Source: Betaproteobacteria bacterium
Lineage (GTDB): Bacteria > Pseudomonadota > Gammaproteobacteria > Burkholderiales > Thiobacillaceae
DNA length: 56,144 nt
Assembly: GCA_016873935.1 (NCBI GenBank)
Contig: VGVT01000016.1
Coordinates: forward strand, 1 to 56,144
Direction of reading: 5' to 3'
Position 1 is the first letter of the stretch; every line of letters begins with the position of its first letter. Position numbers and translations under genes: made by a program. Below are positions 29,944 through 38,926 of the stretch, one piece after another. Under the pieces are notes generated by a model. The model was not told where the DNA came from and did not search any database. It saw nothing but the letters and a program-made list of their open reading frames with translations.

Positions 29944-30630
29944 ATGATGCTGGAGACACGTCATTCGATCACGGAGATCCTATCCCGACAGCCGCTGTTC
30001 CGCCTGCTGGATGGCATGGAACTGGCCAGGCTGGCCAAGGGTACGGTCGAGTACCGTCTGAACAAGAACGAAATGCTGTTCCATAAAGGCGATGTTCCGC
30101 GCGGCATGCACGTGGTCATGTCCGGCCAGATCAAGCTGTTCCTGCCCTCTTCGCTGGGCGCGGAAAAGGTGGTGCAGATGGCCGGACCCGGCGACAGCTT
30201 CGGCGAGGAGGCCGTGTTCCTCAACAAGAGTTGTCCGCTCGCCGCCCAGGCCACGCGGGAGAGCCTTCTCCTGATCATGGAAAAGCAGGCCCTGTGCGAT
30301 GCCCTGGAGCGCAACTGCATGCTGTCCACAGCCCTGATGGCGCGCATGTGTTCGCGCCTGTGCGACCTCATCGACAACATGGAAACCTGCGTGCAGCGCA
30401 GCAGCGCGCAACGTGTGGCGCATTACCTGACGCAAATGGCGCCGGCCGGCGGTAACAGCTACCAATTGGAGCTGGACACCAACAAGCAGACCATCGCCTC
30501 GCAGCTCAACCTGGCGCCCGAGACCTTCTCCCGCGTGCTCGGCCGCCTGAGCCGGGAGGGATACATCGAAGTCAACGGCCGCAGCGTCAAGGTGCTCGAC
30601 CTGCGCAGCCTGCGCCAGTTCGGTGGTTAG
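29944..30630 (+). CDS. Crp/Fnr family regulator next to narXL
   Basis: 228 residues from ATG 29944, preceded by AAGAAGGA. An earlier ATG at 29875 would give 251 residues but has a weak ribosome site. The effector domain (RLNKNEMLFHKGDVPRGMHV, PGDSFGEEAVFLNKSCPLAA) is followed by a dimer helix and a winged HTH (IASQLNLAPETFSRVLGRLS). It lacks the N-terminal Cys of Fnr and resembles Dnr-like regulators. The stop TAG is formed at the junction with the MITE-like element: TA from the target and G from the element's first base. It probably controls anaerobic genes. Confidence 0.85.
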   Translation: MMLETRHSITEILSRQPLFRLLDGMELARLAKGTVEYRLNKNEMLFHKGDVPRGMHVVMSGQIKLFLPSSLGAEKVVQMAGPGDSFGEEAVFLNKSCPLAAQATRESLLLIMEKQALCDALERNCMLSTALMARMCSRLCDLIDNMETCVQRSSAQRVAHYLTQMAPAGGNSYQLELDTNKQTIASQLNLAPETFSRVLGRLSREGYIEVNGRSVKVLDLRSLRQFGG

Positions 30631-30896
30631 AGCCTATTTCAGTAAGAATCATGCTCCGCGTTGAGACCAGGAACGGATGGATGCAAGGCGCGACGCGCCG
30701 GCCATGGTCATTCCATGGCCAAGCGCCGCAACGCCGCAGACGCCGTTCCTGGCCGCAACCCGAAGGGCCGTTGGTGTGCGGGCACATTGCCGCGTTGCGG
30801 GTGGCTTGTTTGGAACGACCAAACCGCGCCACCCGCGCCTTGCACTGCATCCCGCACACCAGCGGCGCGGGGCATGATTCCTACTGAAATAGGCTC
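30630..30896. mobile_element. MITE-like element with 31-bp terminal inverted repeats
   Basis: The outer 31 bases at 30630-30660 and 30866-30896 are inverted copies with 2 mismatches, starting GAGCCTATTTCAGTA. TTA occurs on both flanks (30627-30629 and 30897-30899), as expected of a 3-bp target duplication. The inside is not a transposase gene. It folds into two lobes: CCAGGAACGG at 30667-30676 pairs with 30743-30752 and encloses a perfect GGCCATGG hairpin (30700-30720); GGTGTGCGGG at 30773-30782 pairs with 30851-30860 and encloses CCGCAAC/GTTGCGG and TTTGG/CCAAA hairpins. A 3-bp TNA target suggests mobilisation by an IS5-related transposase; this is inference. Confidence 0.85.
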
Positions 30897-30937
30897 TTAA
30901 TCAGCCCCGATCGAGGCCGCTTGGGCGGCCTCCCCAC

Positions 30938-31390
30938 TCAGGTATGCGGCCGGCTGTGCACGTGGTGCGCATGCTGGAGCACCGCCTCCGTTTCCACCGG
31001 AACCAGATTCAAGGCGGCGTGACGCACGCCCCGCTCGGCGGATATCTGTTCGGCGAGGGCGCGCACTTCCACGGTATGGCCGCGCAGAAACAGGGTTTCC
31101 AGGCAGTGATCGTGGTCGAGATGGACGTGCATGCTCGACACCACCAGATCGTGCGCATGATGCTGCAAGTCGGTGAGCCGTTCCGCCAGGCGACGCTCGT
31201 GGTGGTTGTACACGTAGGACAGGCTGGCCACACAATGCGGCGCGTCCTCGCGCGCCAGGCGGTCGCTCTCCAGTTCCCGCCGCAGCATGTCGCGCACCGC
31301 CTCGGAGCGGTTGGCGTAGCCACGCGAGCGGATGAGGACGTCAAAGGCCCGTGCCAGGGATTCATCCAGGGAGATGGTGATGCGTTCCAT
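30938..31390 (-). CDS. nikR: Nickel-responsive regulator NikR
   Basis: 150 residues from ATG 31390 (MERITISLDESLARAFDVLI). It has an N-terminal ribbon-helix-helix DNA-binding domain and a C-terminal ACT-like nickel-binding domain. The nickel ligands of NikR map to His in LQHHAHDLV, two His and the Cys in HVHLDHDHCLETLF. It should repress nickel import when nickel is plentiful. No nickel transport, urease or hydrogenase genes are in the window, so it stands away from its likely targets. Confidence 0.93.
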   Translation of the reverse strand: MERITISLDESLARAFDVLIRSRGYANRSEAVRDMLRRELESDRLAREDAPHCVASLSYVYNHHERRLAERLTDLQHHAHDLVVSSMHVHLDHDHCLETLFLRGHTVEVRALAEQISAERGVRHAALNLVPVETEAVLQHAHHVHSRPHT

Positions 31391-31433
31391 ATAGGGGTCT
31401 CGCGTGTGTGGGGCGAATTCTGCGATCAGTGTA

Positions 31434-33428
31434 TCAAGGCCCGTGCCGGGTCGGACGGAAGGCGCGCACCGCGGCCTCCAGCTCGCCCAGCCGGTCGGCG
31501 CCGGCCGGGCCGTAACGCAGCGCCACATAGCGCCGCGTGATGGCGTCGATGTCGGCGGCCAGGTCGGGGCGGGCCGCCGCGGCCCGTACCGCGAAGTCGC
31601 GCGCGCCCTCCGCCGGCGTCCGGCGCAGATCCAGCCTGGCGAGGCGCCGGCAGAAGCGCTCGTAGGCGCGGGCGGCACGGTCGCGCGACTCCGGCGGCCG
31701 CCGGTACAGTCGGACGGCGAGCAGCAAGAGCGCCGCCGCGGCCACCACGATCAACGCGATCAGCATCCCTTGCAGCGAGGCGAGCAGAGGATGCAGGCCG
31801 GCCAGGAAGCGCCGCTGCCGCTCCTGGTTGTAGCCGAGCACCCACTCGTTCCAGCGGCTGTTGAGCAGGTCCAGGCCCAGCCGCAGCGGCCGCAGCCAGC
31901 CGCCCTGCAGGGCCACCAGCGCGGCGGGCCGCTCGGCGGCGGGCAGGGCCGCGTTGAGGCCACGTTCCACCCGCTCGGGGGCGACGGCGGCGGTGGGATC
32001 CACCCGCATCCAGCCGCGCTCGGGCAGCCAGACCTCGGCCCAGGCGTGGGCATCGCGCCCGCGCACGATCCAGTAGTTGCCGAGCTGGTTGAGTTCGCCG
32101 CCCTGGTAGCCGGTGACCACCCGCGCCGGCACCCCGGCCGCCCGCATCAGGAAGACGAAGGCGCTGGCGTAGTGCTCGCAGAAGCCGCGCCGCGTGCCGA
32201 ACAGAAAGTCATCCACCGCCGAGGCGCCGAGCTGGGGCGGGTTGAGGGTGTAGTGGAAGGCTTCCGCGCCGAACCAGCCCAGAGCCTGTTCGACGATGGC
32301 GGCGTCGTCCGTCGCCGCTTCCCGCCAGGCGCTCGCCAGTTGCCGCGCGCGCTGATCGCCCTCGGCGGGCAGGGCCAGGCCGCGTGCGCGGCTGGCCGCG
32401 TCCAGGCGCGGCTGCAGGCGGTAGTCGAGGTAGACCTCCAGTTCGTAGCGCAGGCGTTGGCGCAAGGGCTCGCGCGCCAGCCATTGCAGGTCGGAAGCCA
32501 GTGTCGAAGGCGGCGTGGCCGGCAGGCGCGAGGGAGCGCCCGGCAGAAACAGCCAGCGTCGCTGGTGCGGCTCCAGGGTAACGGCGACACCTGTCGGCGG
32601 GGCGCGCGCCTCGAAGTCCGGCGGTCGCGCCGACACCGGCGCGGAGTTGCCCCAGGCGCGGCCGTCGTAGTCCCACAACACCGGCCCGCGCCAGTAGAGT
32701 TGCCGGCTTTCCAGGCGGGCATCGGCGAACTCGGCGCGGAAGGCCAGTTCGTCGGACAGAATGAGCTGGCTGATGTCGCCCGGCGCCATGCGCTCGGACA
32801 GGCCGCTCTTGCCGGCCGTCTGCTGCGGCAGGCCCCACAGCGGCCCGGGCAGACGCGGAAACAGGACGAACAGCAGCAGCGCCAGCGGCAGGGCCTGCGC
32901 CAGCAGGCGGGCGGCCAGGGCCAGGTGGCCGCGCGTCTCGGCGAGGGCGACGGCGGCCGGCTTCGTCGCGAGCATCAGGCCCGCCACCAGGGCCACCGCC
33001 GCCAGCGCCATGTAGGCGGCGGTGAACAGGCTTTGCGCATCGAGGAAATGCGCCACCAGCAGGAAGACGCCGACGAACAGCAGGCCCATGCGGTCGCGCG
33101 CCGAATTCATCTCCAGCAGCTTGGCGCCGGACAGGAAGACGAGCAGGGCGACGCCACCGGCCGGGCCGATCACCGTGCCGAATTGCAGGAGCACGCCGGC
33201 CGCGCCGCCGAGGGCGAGGACAGCCTTGCCGACGCCGCCGACCGGCGGCCGGCCGCGCTCGGCGGCGAACAGGCTCAAGCCGGCGCAAGCCAGCCAGGCC
33301 AGGCTGATCCAGATCGGCAGGCGCGCGGCGTGCGGCGCCAGCACCAGAAGCAGGGGCAGGATTACCCAGAGCCGCTGCCGGCGGGTGTCGTTCTCAAGAA
33401 ACACGCCGGGCAGCCCCAAGTGTTTCAT
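31434..33428 (-). CDS. Membrane transglutaminase-like protein (TgpA/DUF3488)
   Basis: 664 residues. The N-terminal part has about six membrane helices (WVILPLLLVLAPHAARL onward to about 190). A periplasmic transglutaminase core carries the triad Cys (RRGFCEHYASAF, about 413), His (DAHAWAEVWLPERGW, about 459) and Asp (MRVDPTAAV, about 478). A last helix near 560 and a short cytoplasmic DUF4129-like tail follow. In Pseudomonas the homologue TgpA is essential, role unclear. It is the downstream partner of the DUF58 and MoxR genes. Confidence 0.9.
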   Translation of the reverse strand: MKHLGLPGVFLENDTRRQRLWVILPLLLVLAPHAARLPIWISLAWLACAGLSLFAAERGRPPVGGVGKAVLALGGAAGVLLQFGTVIGPAGGVALLVFLSGAKLLEMNSARDRMGLLFVGVFLLVAHFLDAQSLFTAAYMALAAVALVAGLMLATKPAAVALAETRGHLALAARLLAQALPLALLLFVLFPRLPGPLWGLPQQTAGKSGLSERMAPGDISQLILSDELAFRAEFADARLESRQLYWRGPVLWDYDGRAWGNSAPVSARPPDFEARAPPTGVAVTLEPHQRRWLFLPGAPSRLPATPPSTLASDLQWLAREPLRQRLRYELEVYLDYRLQPRLDAASRARGLALPAEGDQRARQLASAWREAATDDAAIVEQALGWFGAEAFHYTLNPPQLGASAVDDFLFGTRRGFCEHYASAFVFLMRAAGVPARVVTGYQGGELNQLGNYWIVRGRDAHAWAEVWLPERGWMRVDPTAAVAPERVERGLNAALPAAERPAALVALQGGWLRPLRLGLDLLNSRWNEWVLGYNQERQRRFLAGLHPLLASLQGMLIALIVVAAAALLLLAVRLYRRPPESRDRAARAYERFCRRLARLDLRRTPAEGARDFAVRAAAARPDLAADIDAITRRYVALRYGPAGADRLGELEAAVRAFRPTRHGP

Positions 33429-33476
33429 GGCCCCCCGGTGGGGAGAACCGAGCGAAGCGAGGTTTTCGGGGGGGGC
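33429..33476. repeat. G/C-rich imperfect palindrome between DUF58 and transglutaminase genes
   Basis: GGCCCCCC and GGGGGGGC arms flank AACC-GAGCGAAGCGA-GGTT, giving a nested imperfect hairpin that fills the 48-base gap. It looks like a short intergenic REP-type sequence and could modulate polarity in the cluster. Confidence 0.5.
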
Positions 33477-34424
33477 TCAATGACCGCCCTCGCGCGCCAG
33501 GGCTTCCAGGCAGGCACGCAGATGCGCCTCACCGGCGCTTTGCGGAATCTCCCGGCCGGGCAGGCGCAAGCCAAAGGGCAGGCCGGTGGCGTGCGCGTCG
33601 AGGACCCAGCGCGTCAGCCTGGACAGGCGTGCTTCCATGTCGCGCTCCGGCGCCAGCCGCCAGTCCAGCCATAGCCCGCGCGGCGCCGCCCCGGCGAACT
33701 GCTTGGTGAGCAGCTCGCGGCCGCCGCGCGCCACCGCTTTCCAGGCGATGCGGCGCGGCGGATCGCCGGGCTGGTAGCCGCGCAGGCCGGCAAACTCGGC
33801 GCCCTCCGCGCGCGGCGCGGCATCCTCGCCGGCGTCGGCCTCGCCGCGCGGAAAGGGCAGGGCGTCGGTGGCCGGGGCCGGATAGACCAGTACCCCCCAG
33901 TCCAGCTCCAGCACGCTCCAGCAACGGAACAAGCCAAGGGGAAACTCGCTGTGGATGGAGAAGCGGCCTGGTGCGTGCCAGCCGCGGCGGGCCTGCGGCA
34001 GGCGCAGTTCGAGGTTGGCGGAACCGCCTGCGGGGATGTCCCGCGCTTCGCCGACACCGAGCGGATGATGCAGGCTGATGCCGCGCCGGACGCGGCCGTC
34101 GGCGTTATCCGCATGCAGGGAATACACCGCCGATTCGCCGGCGAACACCGGTGCAACCGCGCCAGCGCGCAGCGTCAGGCCGGACAGGTTGCGCTGGGTG
34201 TGCGGCATGCCGACGATCGCCAGGCCGGCGAACCAGAAGGTGAACAGATAGGCCAGGCTGACGCCGTAGTTGATGGCGCCCACCAGCAGGCCCAGCAGCA
34301 ATACGCCGAACACCAGCCCGGCGCGCGTCGGCAGGATGTACAGCCGCCGCGCGGTCAGGCGCAGCGGACCGGATTCGACGCGGGGCTTGCGCCAGGGCAG
34401 GTAGGGCAGGGCGCGGGCGGCCAT
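33477..34424 (-). CDS. DUF58 domain membrane protein
   Basis: 315 residues. Two membrane helices lie near the N-terminus (LYILPTRAGLVFGVLLLGLL, about 29-75). A long extracytoplasmic part ends in a vWA-like DUF58 region with the hallmark FAGLRGYQPGDPPRRIAWKAVARGG. It is normally encoded with a MoxR ATPase and a transglutaminase protein and probably works with them as a chaperone complex on an unknown envelope target. The order here is MoxR, hydrolase, DUF58, transglutaminase. Confidence 0.9.
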   Translation of the reverse strand: MAARALPYLPWRKPRVESGPLRLTARRLYILPTRAGLVFGVLLLGLLVGAINYGVSLAYLFTFWFAGLAIVGMPHTQRNLSGLTLRAGAVAPVFAGESAVYSLHADNADGRVRRGISLHHPLGVGEARDIPAGGSANLELRLPQARRGWHAPGRFSIHSEFPLGLFRCWSVLELDWGVLVYPAPATDALPFPRGEADAGEDAAPRAEGAEFAGLRGYQPGDPPRRIAWKAVARGGRELLTKQFAGAAPRGLWLDWRLAPERDMEARLSRLTRWVLDAHATGLPFGLRLPGREIPQSAGEAHLRACLEALAREGGH

Positions 34425-34693
34425 GGCGGTGAATTCACCCTCTCTTCAAGCCTTGTCCACGGCCCGAGTTGCACCTCGGTCCGGCTTCGACGGCGGCAAG
34501 CATTGCTTGCCGAAACCCCGTCTCCGCTCCCCGCAAGCGGGGGAGAGGTGCGCGGCAGCGCGGGGTGTAGGCGGGATTTCGCAAAGCATACTTTGCGCCG
34601 CCGGAACCGGCCGGGGATGCAGCCTCGGCCGTGGGGCGTGGAGAGGGAGGAAAAATGTTCAAACTTTGCCTGGCCGGCTGGATAGGGCCATTC
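34425..34693. other. Intergenic region with palindrome, no gene
   Basis: 269 bases between the DUF58 and hydrolase genes. It contains CTCCCCGC-AA-GCGGGGGAG at 34527-34545, related to the palindrome at 24802-24827, and several shorter inverted repeats (GCATTGCTTGC, GCAAAGCATACTTTGC). No convincing ORF. It probably carries a promoter for the DUF58 gene, but none is clear. Confidence 0.45.
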
Positions 34694-35590
34694 TCAAAGC
34701 CCGTTTTTCTTGAACCATTCCCGCATCCGCTTCCAGCCGTCTTCCGCCTCCTCCTTGCGGTAGCTGGGCCGGTAATCGGCATGGAAGGCATGCGGCGCGT
34801 TGGGGTAAAGATGGATGCTGGAAGCCTTGCTGGCCGGGTTGGCGGATTCCGCCAAGGCCTTTTGCATCTTCTCCACCGTGTCGTTGGGTATGCCTCCGTC
34901 CTGGCCGCCGTAGAGGCCCAGAACCGGTGCCTTCAGCTCGTGTGCCAGGTCCAGCGGATGCTTCGGCGTCATGGCGTTGGCGGCGCTGGTCAGGCGGCCG
35001 TACCAGGCCACGCCGGCCTTCACCCCGGGGTTGTGGGCAGCGTACAGCCAGGTGACGCGTCCGCCCCAGCAGAAGCCGGTGATGCCCAGCCGCCGGGTGT
35101 CGCCGCCGTGGGCCGCGGCCCAGGCCACGCAGGCGTCGAGGTCGGCCATGACCTGGGCATCCGGCACCTTCGACACGACGTTGGCGAGGATGTCCGGAAT
35201 CGCGCTGTACTGGCGCGGATCGCCCTGGCGGGCAAAGAGTTCGGGGGCGATGGCCTGGTAGCCCTGCTTGGCGAGGCGGCGGCAGATGTCCTTGATGTGC
35301 TCGTGCACGCCGAAGATTTCCTGCACCACCAGGATCACCGGGAAGTTGGCGCCCTGCGCCGGCTGGGCGCGGTAGGCGGGCATGCGGCCGTCGCCGGTGG
35401 GCACCTGGATTTCGCCGGCGCTGAGGCCGTCCGTGTCGGTGCTGATGGCGGTCTGCGCCATCACCGGCTGCACCGCCAGGGCGAAACCGGCGCCCAGGGC
35501 GGTGACCAGGAAACCTCGCCGGTCCACCGGCAGCGGCGGCGGCACGAGGGAATCGAATTCGGCTTGCAGGGGATCGGCGGGGGTGTTCAT
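34694..35590 (-). CDS. Tat-exported dienelactone hydrolase family protein
   Basis: 298 residues from ATG 35590, behind GGAG. A twin-arginine signal ([25 protein letters not shown], about 23-47) precedes an alpha/beta hydrolase. The nucleophile is Cys in [11 protein letters not shown], with Asp in [10 protein letters not shown] and His in [16 protein letters not shown], the Cys-Asp-His triad of dienelactone hydrolases. The Tat signal predicts a periplasmic enzyme; the substrate is unknown. It splits the MoxR gene from its usual DUF58 neighbour. Confidence 0.88.
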   Translation of the reverse strand: MNTPADPLQAEFDSLVPPPLPVDRRGFLVTALGAGFALAVQPVMAQTAISTDTDGLSAGEIQVPTGDGRMPAYRAQPAQGANFPVILVVQEIFGVHEHIKDICRRLAKQGYQAIAPELFARQGDPRQYSAIPDILANVVSKVPDAQVMADLDACVAWAAAHGGDTRRLGITGFCWGGRVTWLYAAHNPGVKAGVAWYGRLTSAANAMTPKHPLDLAHELKAPVLGLYGGQDGGIPNDTVEKMQKALAESANPASKASSIHLYPNAPHAFHADYRPSYRKEEAEDGWKRMREWFKKNGL

Positions 35591-35696
35591 GTGGGGTCTC
35601 CTTTCGTGTGCGGGCGGGTGCAAAGGCTAGCTGACTTCGGCCGTTTGCGGGGAGTTCCGGTTTACCGCCGGACGCCGCGCGCAGGCGTGACAATGC

Positions 35697-36611
35697 TCAG
35701 GGAATCGCCACTTCCAGCAGGATGCGCGCGGCCCAGTCCTCTCCCGGCCGGGAAACCCCCACCGCCGGGAACAGGCGGTGCGCCACCAGGGCCGGCAGCA
35801 CCGCCTGCACATCCTCGGGCTGGGCGAAGTCGCGGCCTTCCAGATACGCCCAGGCCTGCGAAGCGCGCAGCAGGCCGAGGCCGGCGCGCGGCGACAGGCC
35901 GGCGATGAAGCGGCTGTCGGCGCGGCTGGCGGCGATCAGGGCTTGCAGGTAGTCGAGCAGGGCATCGGAGACGTGCACGGCGCGGGCCACCCGCTGCTGT
36001 TCGACGAACTCCGCCGGCGTGAGCATGGGCGCGAGCTGCGCCAGCAGGTCGCGGCGGTCCTCGCCGCGCAGCAGGGCGCGTTCCGCCCGCCGTTCCGGGA
36101 AGCCCAGGCGGATGCGCAGCAGGAAGCGGTCGAGCTGGGATTCGGGCAGCGGAAACGCGCCGATCTGGTCGCCCGGATTCTGCGTGGCAATGACGAAGAA
36201 GGGTGCGGGCAGGGGTCGTGTCTCCCCCTCCACGCTGACCTGGCCTTCCTCCATGGCCTCCAGCAGGGCGCTCTGGGCCTTGGGGCTGGCGCGGTTGATC
36301 TCGTCGGCCAGGATCACCTGGGCGAAGATGGGGCCGGGGTGGAAGCTGAACTGGCCGCTCTCGCGGTCATAGACGGCGGCACCCAGGATGTCCGCCGGCA
36401 GCAGATCGCTGGTGAACTGAATGCGGTGGAAATCCAGGCCCAGGGTGCGCGCCAGGGCGTGTGCCAGGGTGGTCTTGCCGACGCCTGGCACGTCCTCGAT
36501 GAGCAGGTGCCCGCGCGCCAGCAGGCAGGCCAGGCACAGCCGCACCTGGGTGTCCTTGCCGAGGACGATGCCGTTGATCTGGTCGAGAGCGCGGGCGAGG
36601 GCGGGGTGCAT
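35697..36611 (-). CDS. MoxR family AAA+ ATPase
   Basis: 304 residues. Walker A is at about 41-48 (EDVPGVGKTTLAHALAR). Walker B is in FAQVILADEINRASPKAQSALLEAMEE, followed by sensor 1 (FFVIATQNPGD) and the C-terminal AAA lid. It likely remodels or activates the DUF58/transglutaminase partners. It is separated from DUF58 by the hydrolase gene and about 100 bases, so co-transcription is possible but not shown. Confidence 0.93.
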   Translation of the reverse strand: MHPALARALDQINGIVLGKDTQVRLCLACLLARGHLLIEDVPGVGKTTLAHALARTLGLDFHRIQFTSDLLPADILGAAVYDRESGQFSFHPGPIFAQVILADEINRASPKAQSALLEAMEEGQVSVEGETRPLPAPFFVIATQNPGDQIGAFPLPESQLDRFLLRIRLGFPERRAERALLRGEDRRDLLAQLAPMLTPAEFVEQQRVARAVHVSDALLDYLQALIAASRADSRFIAGLSPRAGLGLLRASQAWAYLEGRDFAQPEDVQAVLPALVAHRLFPAVGVSRPGEDWAARILLEVAIP

Positions 36612-36751
36612 GGGTCGTGGCGAGGTGGGCGATGGCTGGATTCTGGTCCATTTCGCGGCTCGGCGACACGTGTGATGGACGCTGTCATGCCCCGCCCGGC
36701 TGCCTGGCGACGGTGATACATTGCCAGCATCGACAATCAGGAGCCCGCATC

Positions 36752-36988
36752 ATGTTTACCGTCCTCGCCGTCATTGCCCTGTTACTGGTCTGCGTCCTCG
36801 GCGTCTATCTGCTGCTGCGAAGCATGGGGCGGGATGGCGTGGAAGCCGCCGCCCCCGGCAGTTGCCGCAGCGGGCGCTGCGGCGTGCAGCCCATTCGGAC
36901 CGGCGAGGCGGGCACGGCAGACGTCAAGGTGGTGCGGATCGACGAGATCAGGCGGAAAGACGCGCTCTCGGAGAATCAGGTTCTATGA
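36752..36988 (+). CDS. Small single-pass membrane protein, unknown function
   Basis: 78 residues from ATG 36752, behind AGGAG. One N-terminal transmembrane helix (TVLAVIALLLVCVLGVYLLL), then a short soluble tail with the Cys pair CRSGRC at about 38-43 and a polar end. I recognise no family. It is divergent from moxR, with a good ribosome site and typical codon use, so it is likely a real gene. Confidence 0.6.
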   Translation: MFTVLAVIALLLVCVLGVYLLLRSMGRDGVEAAAPGSCRSGRCGVQPIRTGEAGTADVKVVRIDEIRRKDALSENQVL

Positions 36989-37345
36989 GCAGCGGGAAGA
37001 GGAGCCGCTGGGTTCTGAAGCGATCACAGAGTCCATAGGGTGATCGTCAGAATTGAAGGGTAGGCTCCATTGCCGTGCATGCTGGCTTGTCGGCAACTAC
37101 CATTGAGCCGAGGGTTTAGCACACCTTCGGCGTTCTCTGACAGGCTGCTTCAGGTTCCGGCAGGATTACCCTGTCCAGCACAAGTGAGATACCCACATTC
37201 AACAGTGCTTTCTGGGCAAGCTGGCCGAAAATCCTCGGTCCTGTGCATAGGCCGTCTCTTCACCAGCCCGTCCCTCATCCCCTGGAATTTCCGTGGATAA
37301 TGCCAGCTTGATGCTGCAACCGCACAAACCACCCGGTTTTCCGCC
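36989..37345. other. 357-base region before cimA, no supported gene
   Basis: The DNA is less GC-rich than its surroundings. Two short opposed ORFs (about 37070-37300 plus, 37150-37347 minus) have no protein-like features. A weak extended -10 (TGGATAAT, ending 37301) lies about 45 bases before cimA and may be its promoter. Confidence 0.4.
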
Positions 37346-38923
37346 ATGCCCCAAGTCTTCCTCTACGACACCACCCTGCGCGACGGCACCCAGCGCGAGG
37401 ACATCTCCCTGTCCGTGGACGACAAGCTGACCATCGCCAGGCGTCTGGCCGAGTTCGGCATCCATTACATCGAGGGCGGCTGGCCCGGCTCCAACCCCAA
37501 GGACGCCGAGTTCTTCGCCCGTGCCGGGCGCATGAACCTGGGCGCCACCAGGCTGGCGGCCTTCGGCAGCACCCGCCACAAGCACACCCCGTGCGAGGAC
37601 GACGCCAACCTGACGGCCCTGCTCGCCGCCGACACGCCGGCGGTGACCCTGGTGGGCAAGAGCTGGGACTACCACGTCAGCCATGTCCTTGACACCACGC
37701 CGGAAGAGAACCTGGCCATGATCCGTGACAGCGTGGCCTGGATGAAGGCGCAGGGCCGCGAGGTGTTCTTCGACGCCGAGCATTTCTACGACGGCTTCCT
37801 CGCCAACCCGGAATTCGCCCTGGCCACCCTGCGGGCCGCCGCCGAGGCCGGCGCCGACTGGCTGATCCTGTGCGAGACCAACGGCGGCAAGCTGCCCTGG
37901 CAGGTGGAGGAAATCACCCGCGACGTGGCCTCGCGCTTTTCGACGCGGCTGGGCGTGCACTGCCACAACGACACCGGCTGCGGCGTCGCCAATTCCATCG
38001 CCGCCGTGCGCGGCGGCTGTGCCCTGGTGCAGGGCACCATCAACGGCTACGGCGAGCGGGTGGGCAACGCCGACCTGGTGAGCATCATCCCCAACCTGCA
38101 ACTGAAGATGGGCTTTGATGCCGTGCGCCCGGAACAGTTGCGCGAGCTCACCGGCCTGTCCCGCTTCGTCGCCGAGGTGGCCAACCTGAAGCACGACGAC
38201 CATCATCCCTACGTCGGCCACTCCGCCTTCGCCCACAAGGGCGGCATCCACGTCGCCGCCATCCTCAAGGCCAGCGACACCTACCAGCACATCGAACCCG
38301 AGCTGGTGGGCAACGAGCGGCGCTCGGTGATTTCCGAGCTGTCCGGGCGCGGCAACATCCTGTTCATGGCGCAGAACCTGGGCATCGACGTGAACCGCGA
38401 GGACGCCCAGAAGGTGCTCGGCCAGATCAAGCACATGGAGCACGAGGGCTTCACCTTCGAGGCCGCCGAGGCCAGCGTCGAACTGCTTTTCCACCGGCTC
38501 CAGGACGGCTACCGGCGGCCCTTCGAACTGGTGGACTACTTCGTCATCACCGAGCGCCGCCACGGCCGCGGCCTGCTGTCGGAAGCCACGGTGAAGGTGA
38601 AGGTGGGCGGCGAGGTGAAGTTCACCGCCGCAGAGGGCAACGGCCCGGTCAACGCCCTCGCCACCGCCCTGCAGGACGCCCTGGTGGGCGCCTATCCGGT
38701 GCTGCGCACGGTGCGCCTGTCCGACTACAAGGTGCGCATCCTCAACAGCGCCACCGGCACCGCCGCCTCCACCCGTGTGCTCATCGACTTCCAGAGCGGC
38801 AGCGAGGCCTGGACCACGGTGGGCGCCAGCACCAACATCATCGAGGCGAGCTGGCGCGCCCTCGCCGACAGCATGGAATACGCCTTGTTGCGGCTTGCCG
38901 AGGAAGGCCACGGCGGAGCCTGA
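37346..38923 (+). CDS. cimA: Citramalate synthase
   Basis: 525 residues, in the DRE-TIM metallolyase family. The N-terminal motif is YDTTLRDGTQREDISLSVDD, and the metal-binding HxH/HCHNDTGCGVANS and NGYGERVGNADL blocks are present. A C-terminal LeuA-type regulatory domain starts near 400 (FELVDYFVITERR). The GIHYIEGGWPGSNPKD substrate region and length point to CimA rather than 2-isopropylmalate synthase. It condenses acetyl-CoA and pyruvate to citramalate for isoleucine synthesis independent of threonine, a parallel route beside the hom-thrC genes here. Confidence 0.92.
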   Translation: MPQVFLYDTTLRDGTQREDISLSVDDKLTIARRLAEFGIHYIEGGWPGSNPKDAEFFARAGRMNLGATRLAAFGSTRHKHTPCEDDANLTALLAADTPAVTLVGKSWDYHVSHVLDTTPEENLAMIRDSVAWMKAQGREVFFDAEHFYDGFLANPEFALATLRAAAEAGADWLILCETNGGKLPWQVEEITRDVASRFSTRLGVHCHNDTGCGVANSIAAVRGGCALVQGTINGYGERVGNADLVSIIPNLQLKMGFDAVRPEQLRELTGLSRFVAEVANLKHDDHHPYVGHSAFAHKGGIHVAAILKASDTYQHIEPELVGNERRSVISELSGRGNILFMAQNLGIDVNREDAQKVLGQIKHMEHEGFTFEAAEASVELLFHRLQDGYRRPFELVDYFVITERRHGRGLLSEATVKVKVGGEVKFTAAEGNGPVNALATALQDALVGAYPVLRTVRLSDYKVRILNSATGTAASTRVLIDFQSGSEAWTTVGASTNIIEASWRALADSMEYALLRLAEEGHGGA

Positions 38924-38926
38924 TGT

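Noticed and set aside
30661-30900. Short ORFs inside the MITE-like element
   Set aside because: Frames follow the stem structure and contain no recognisable domain; no transposase motif.
37070-37347. Opposed ORFs upstream of cimA
   Set aside because: Neither has a ribosome site, a domain or codon bias like the neighbours.
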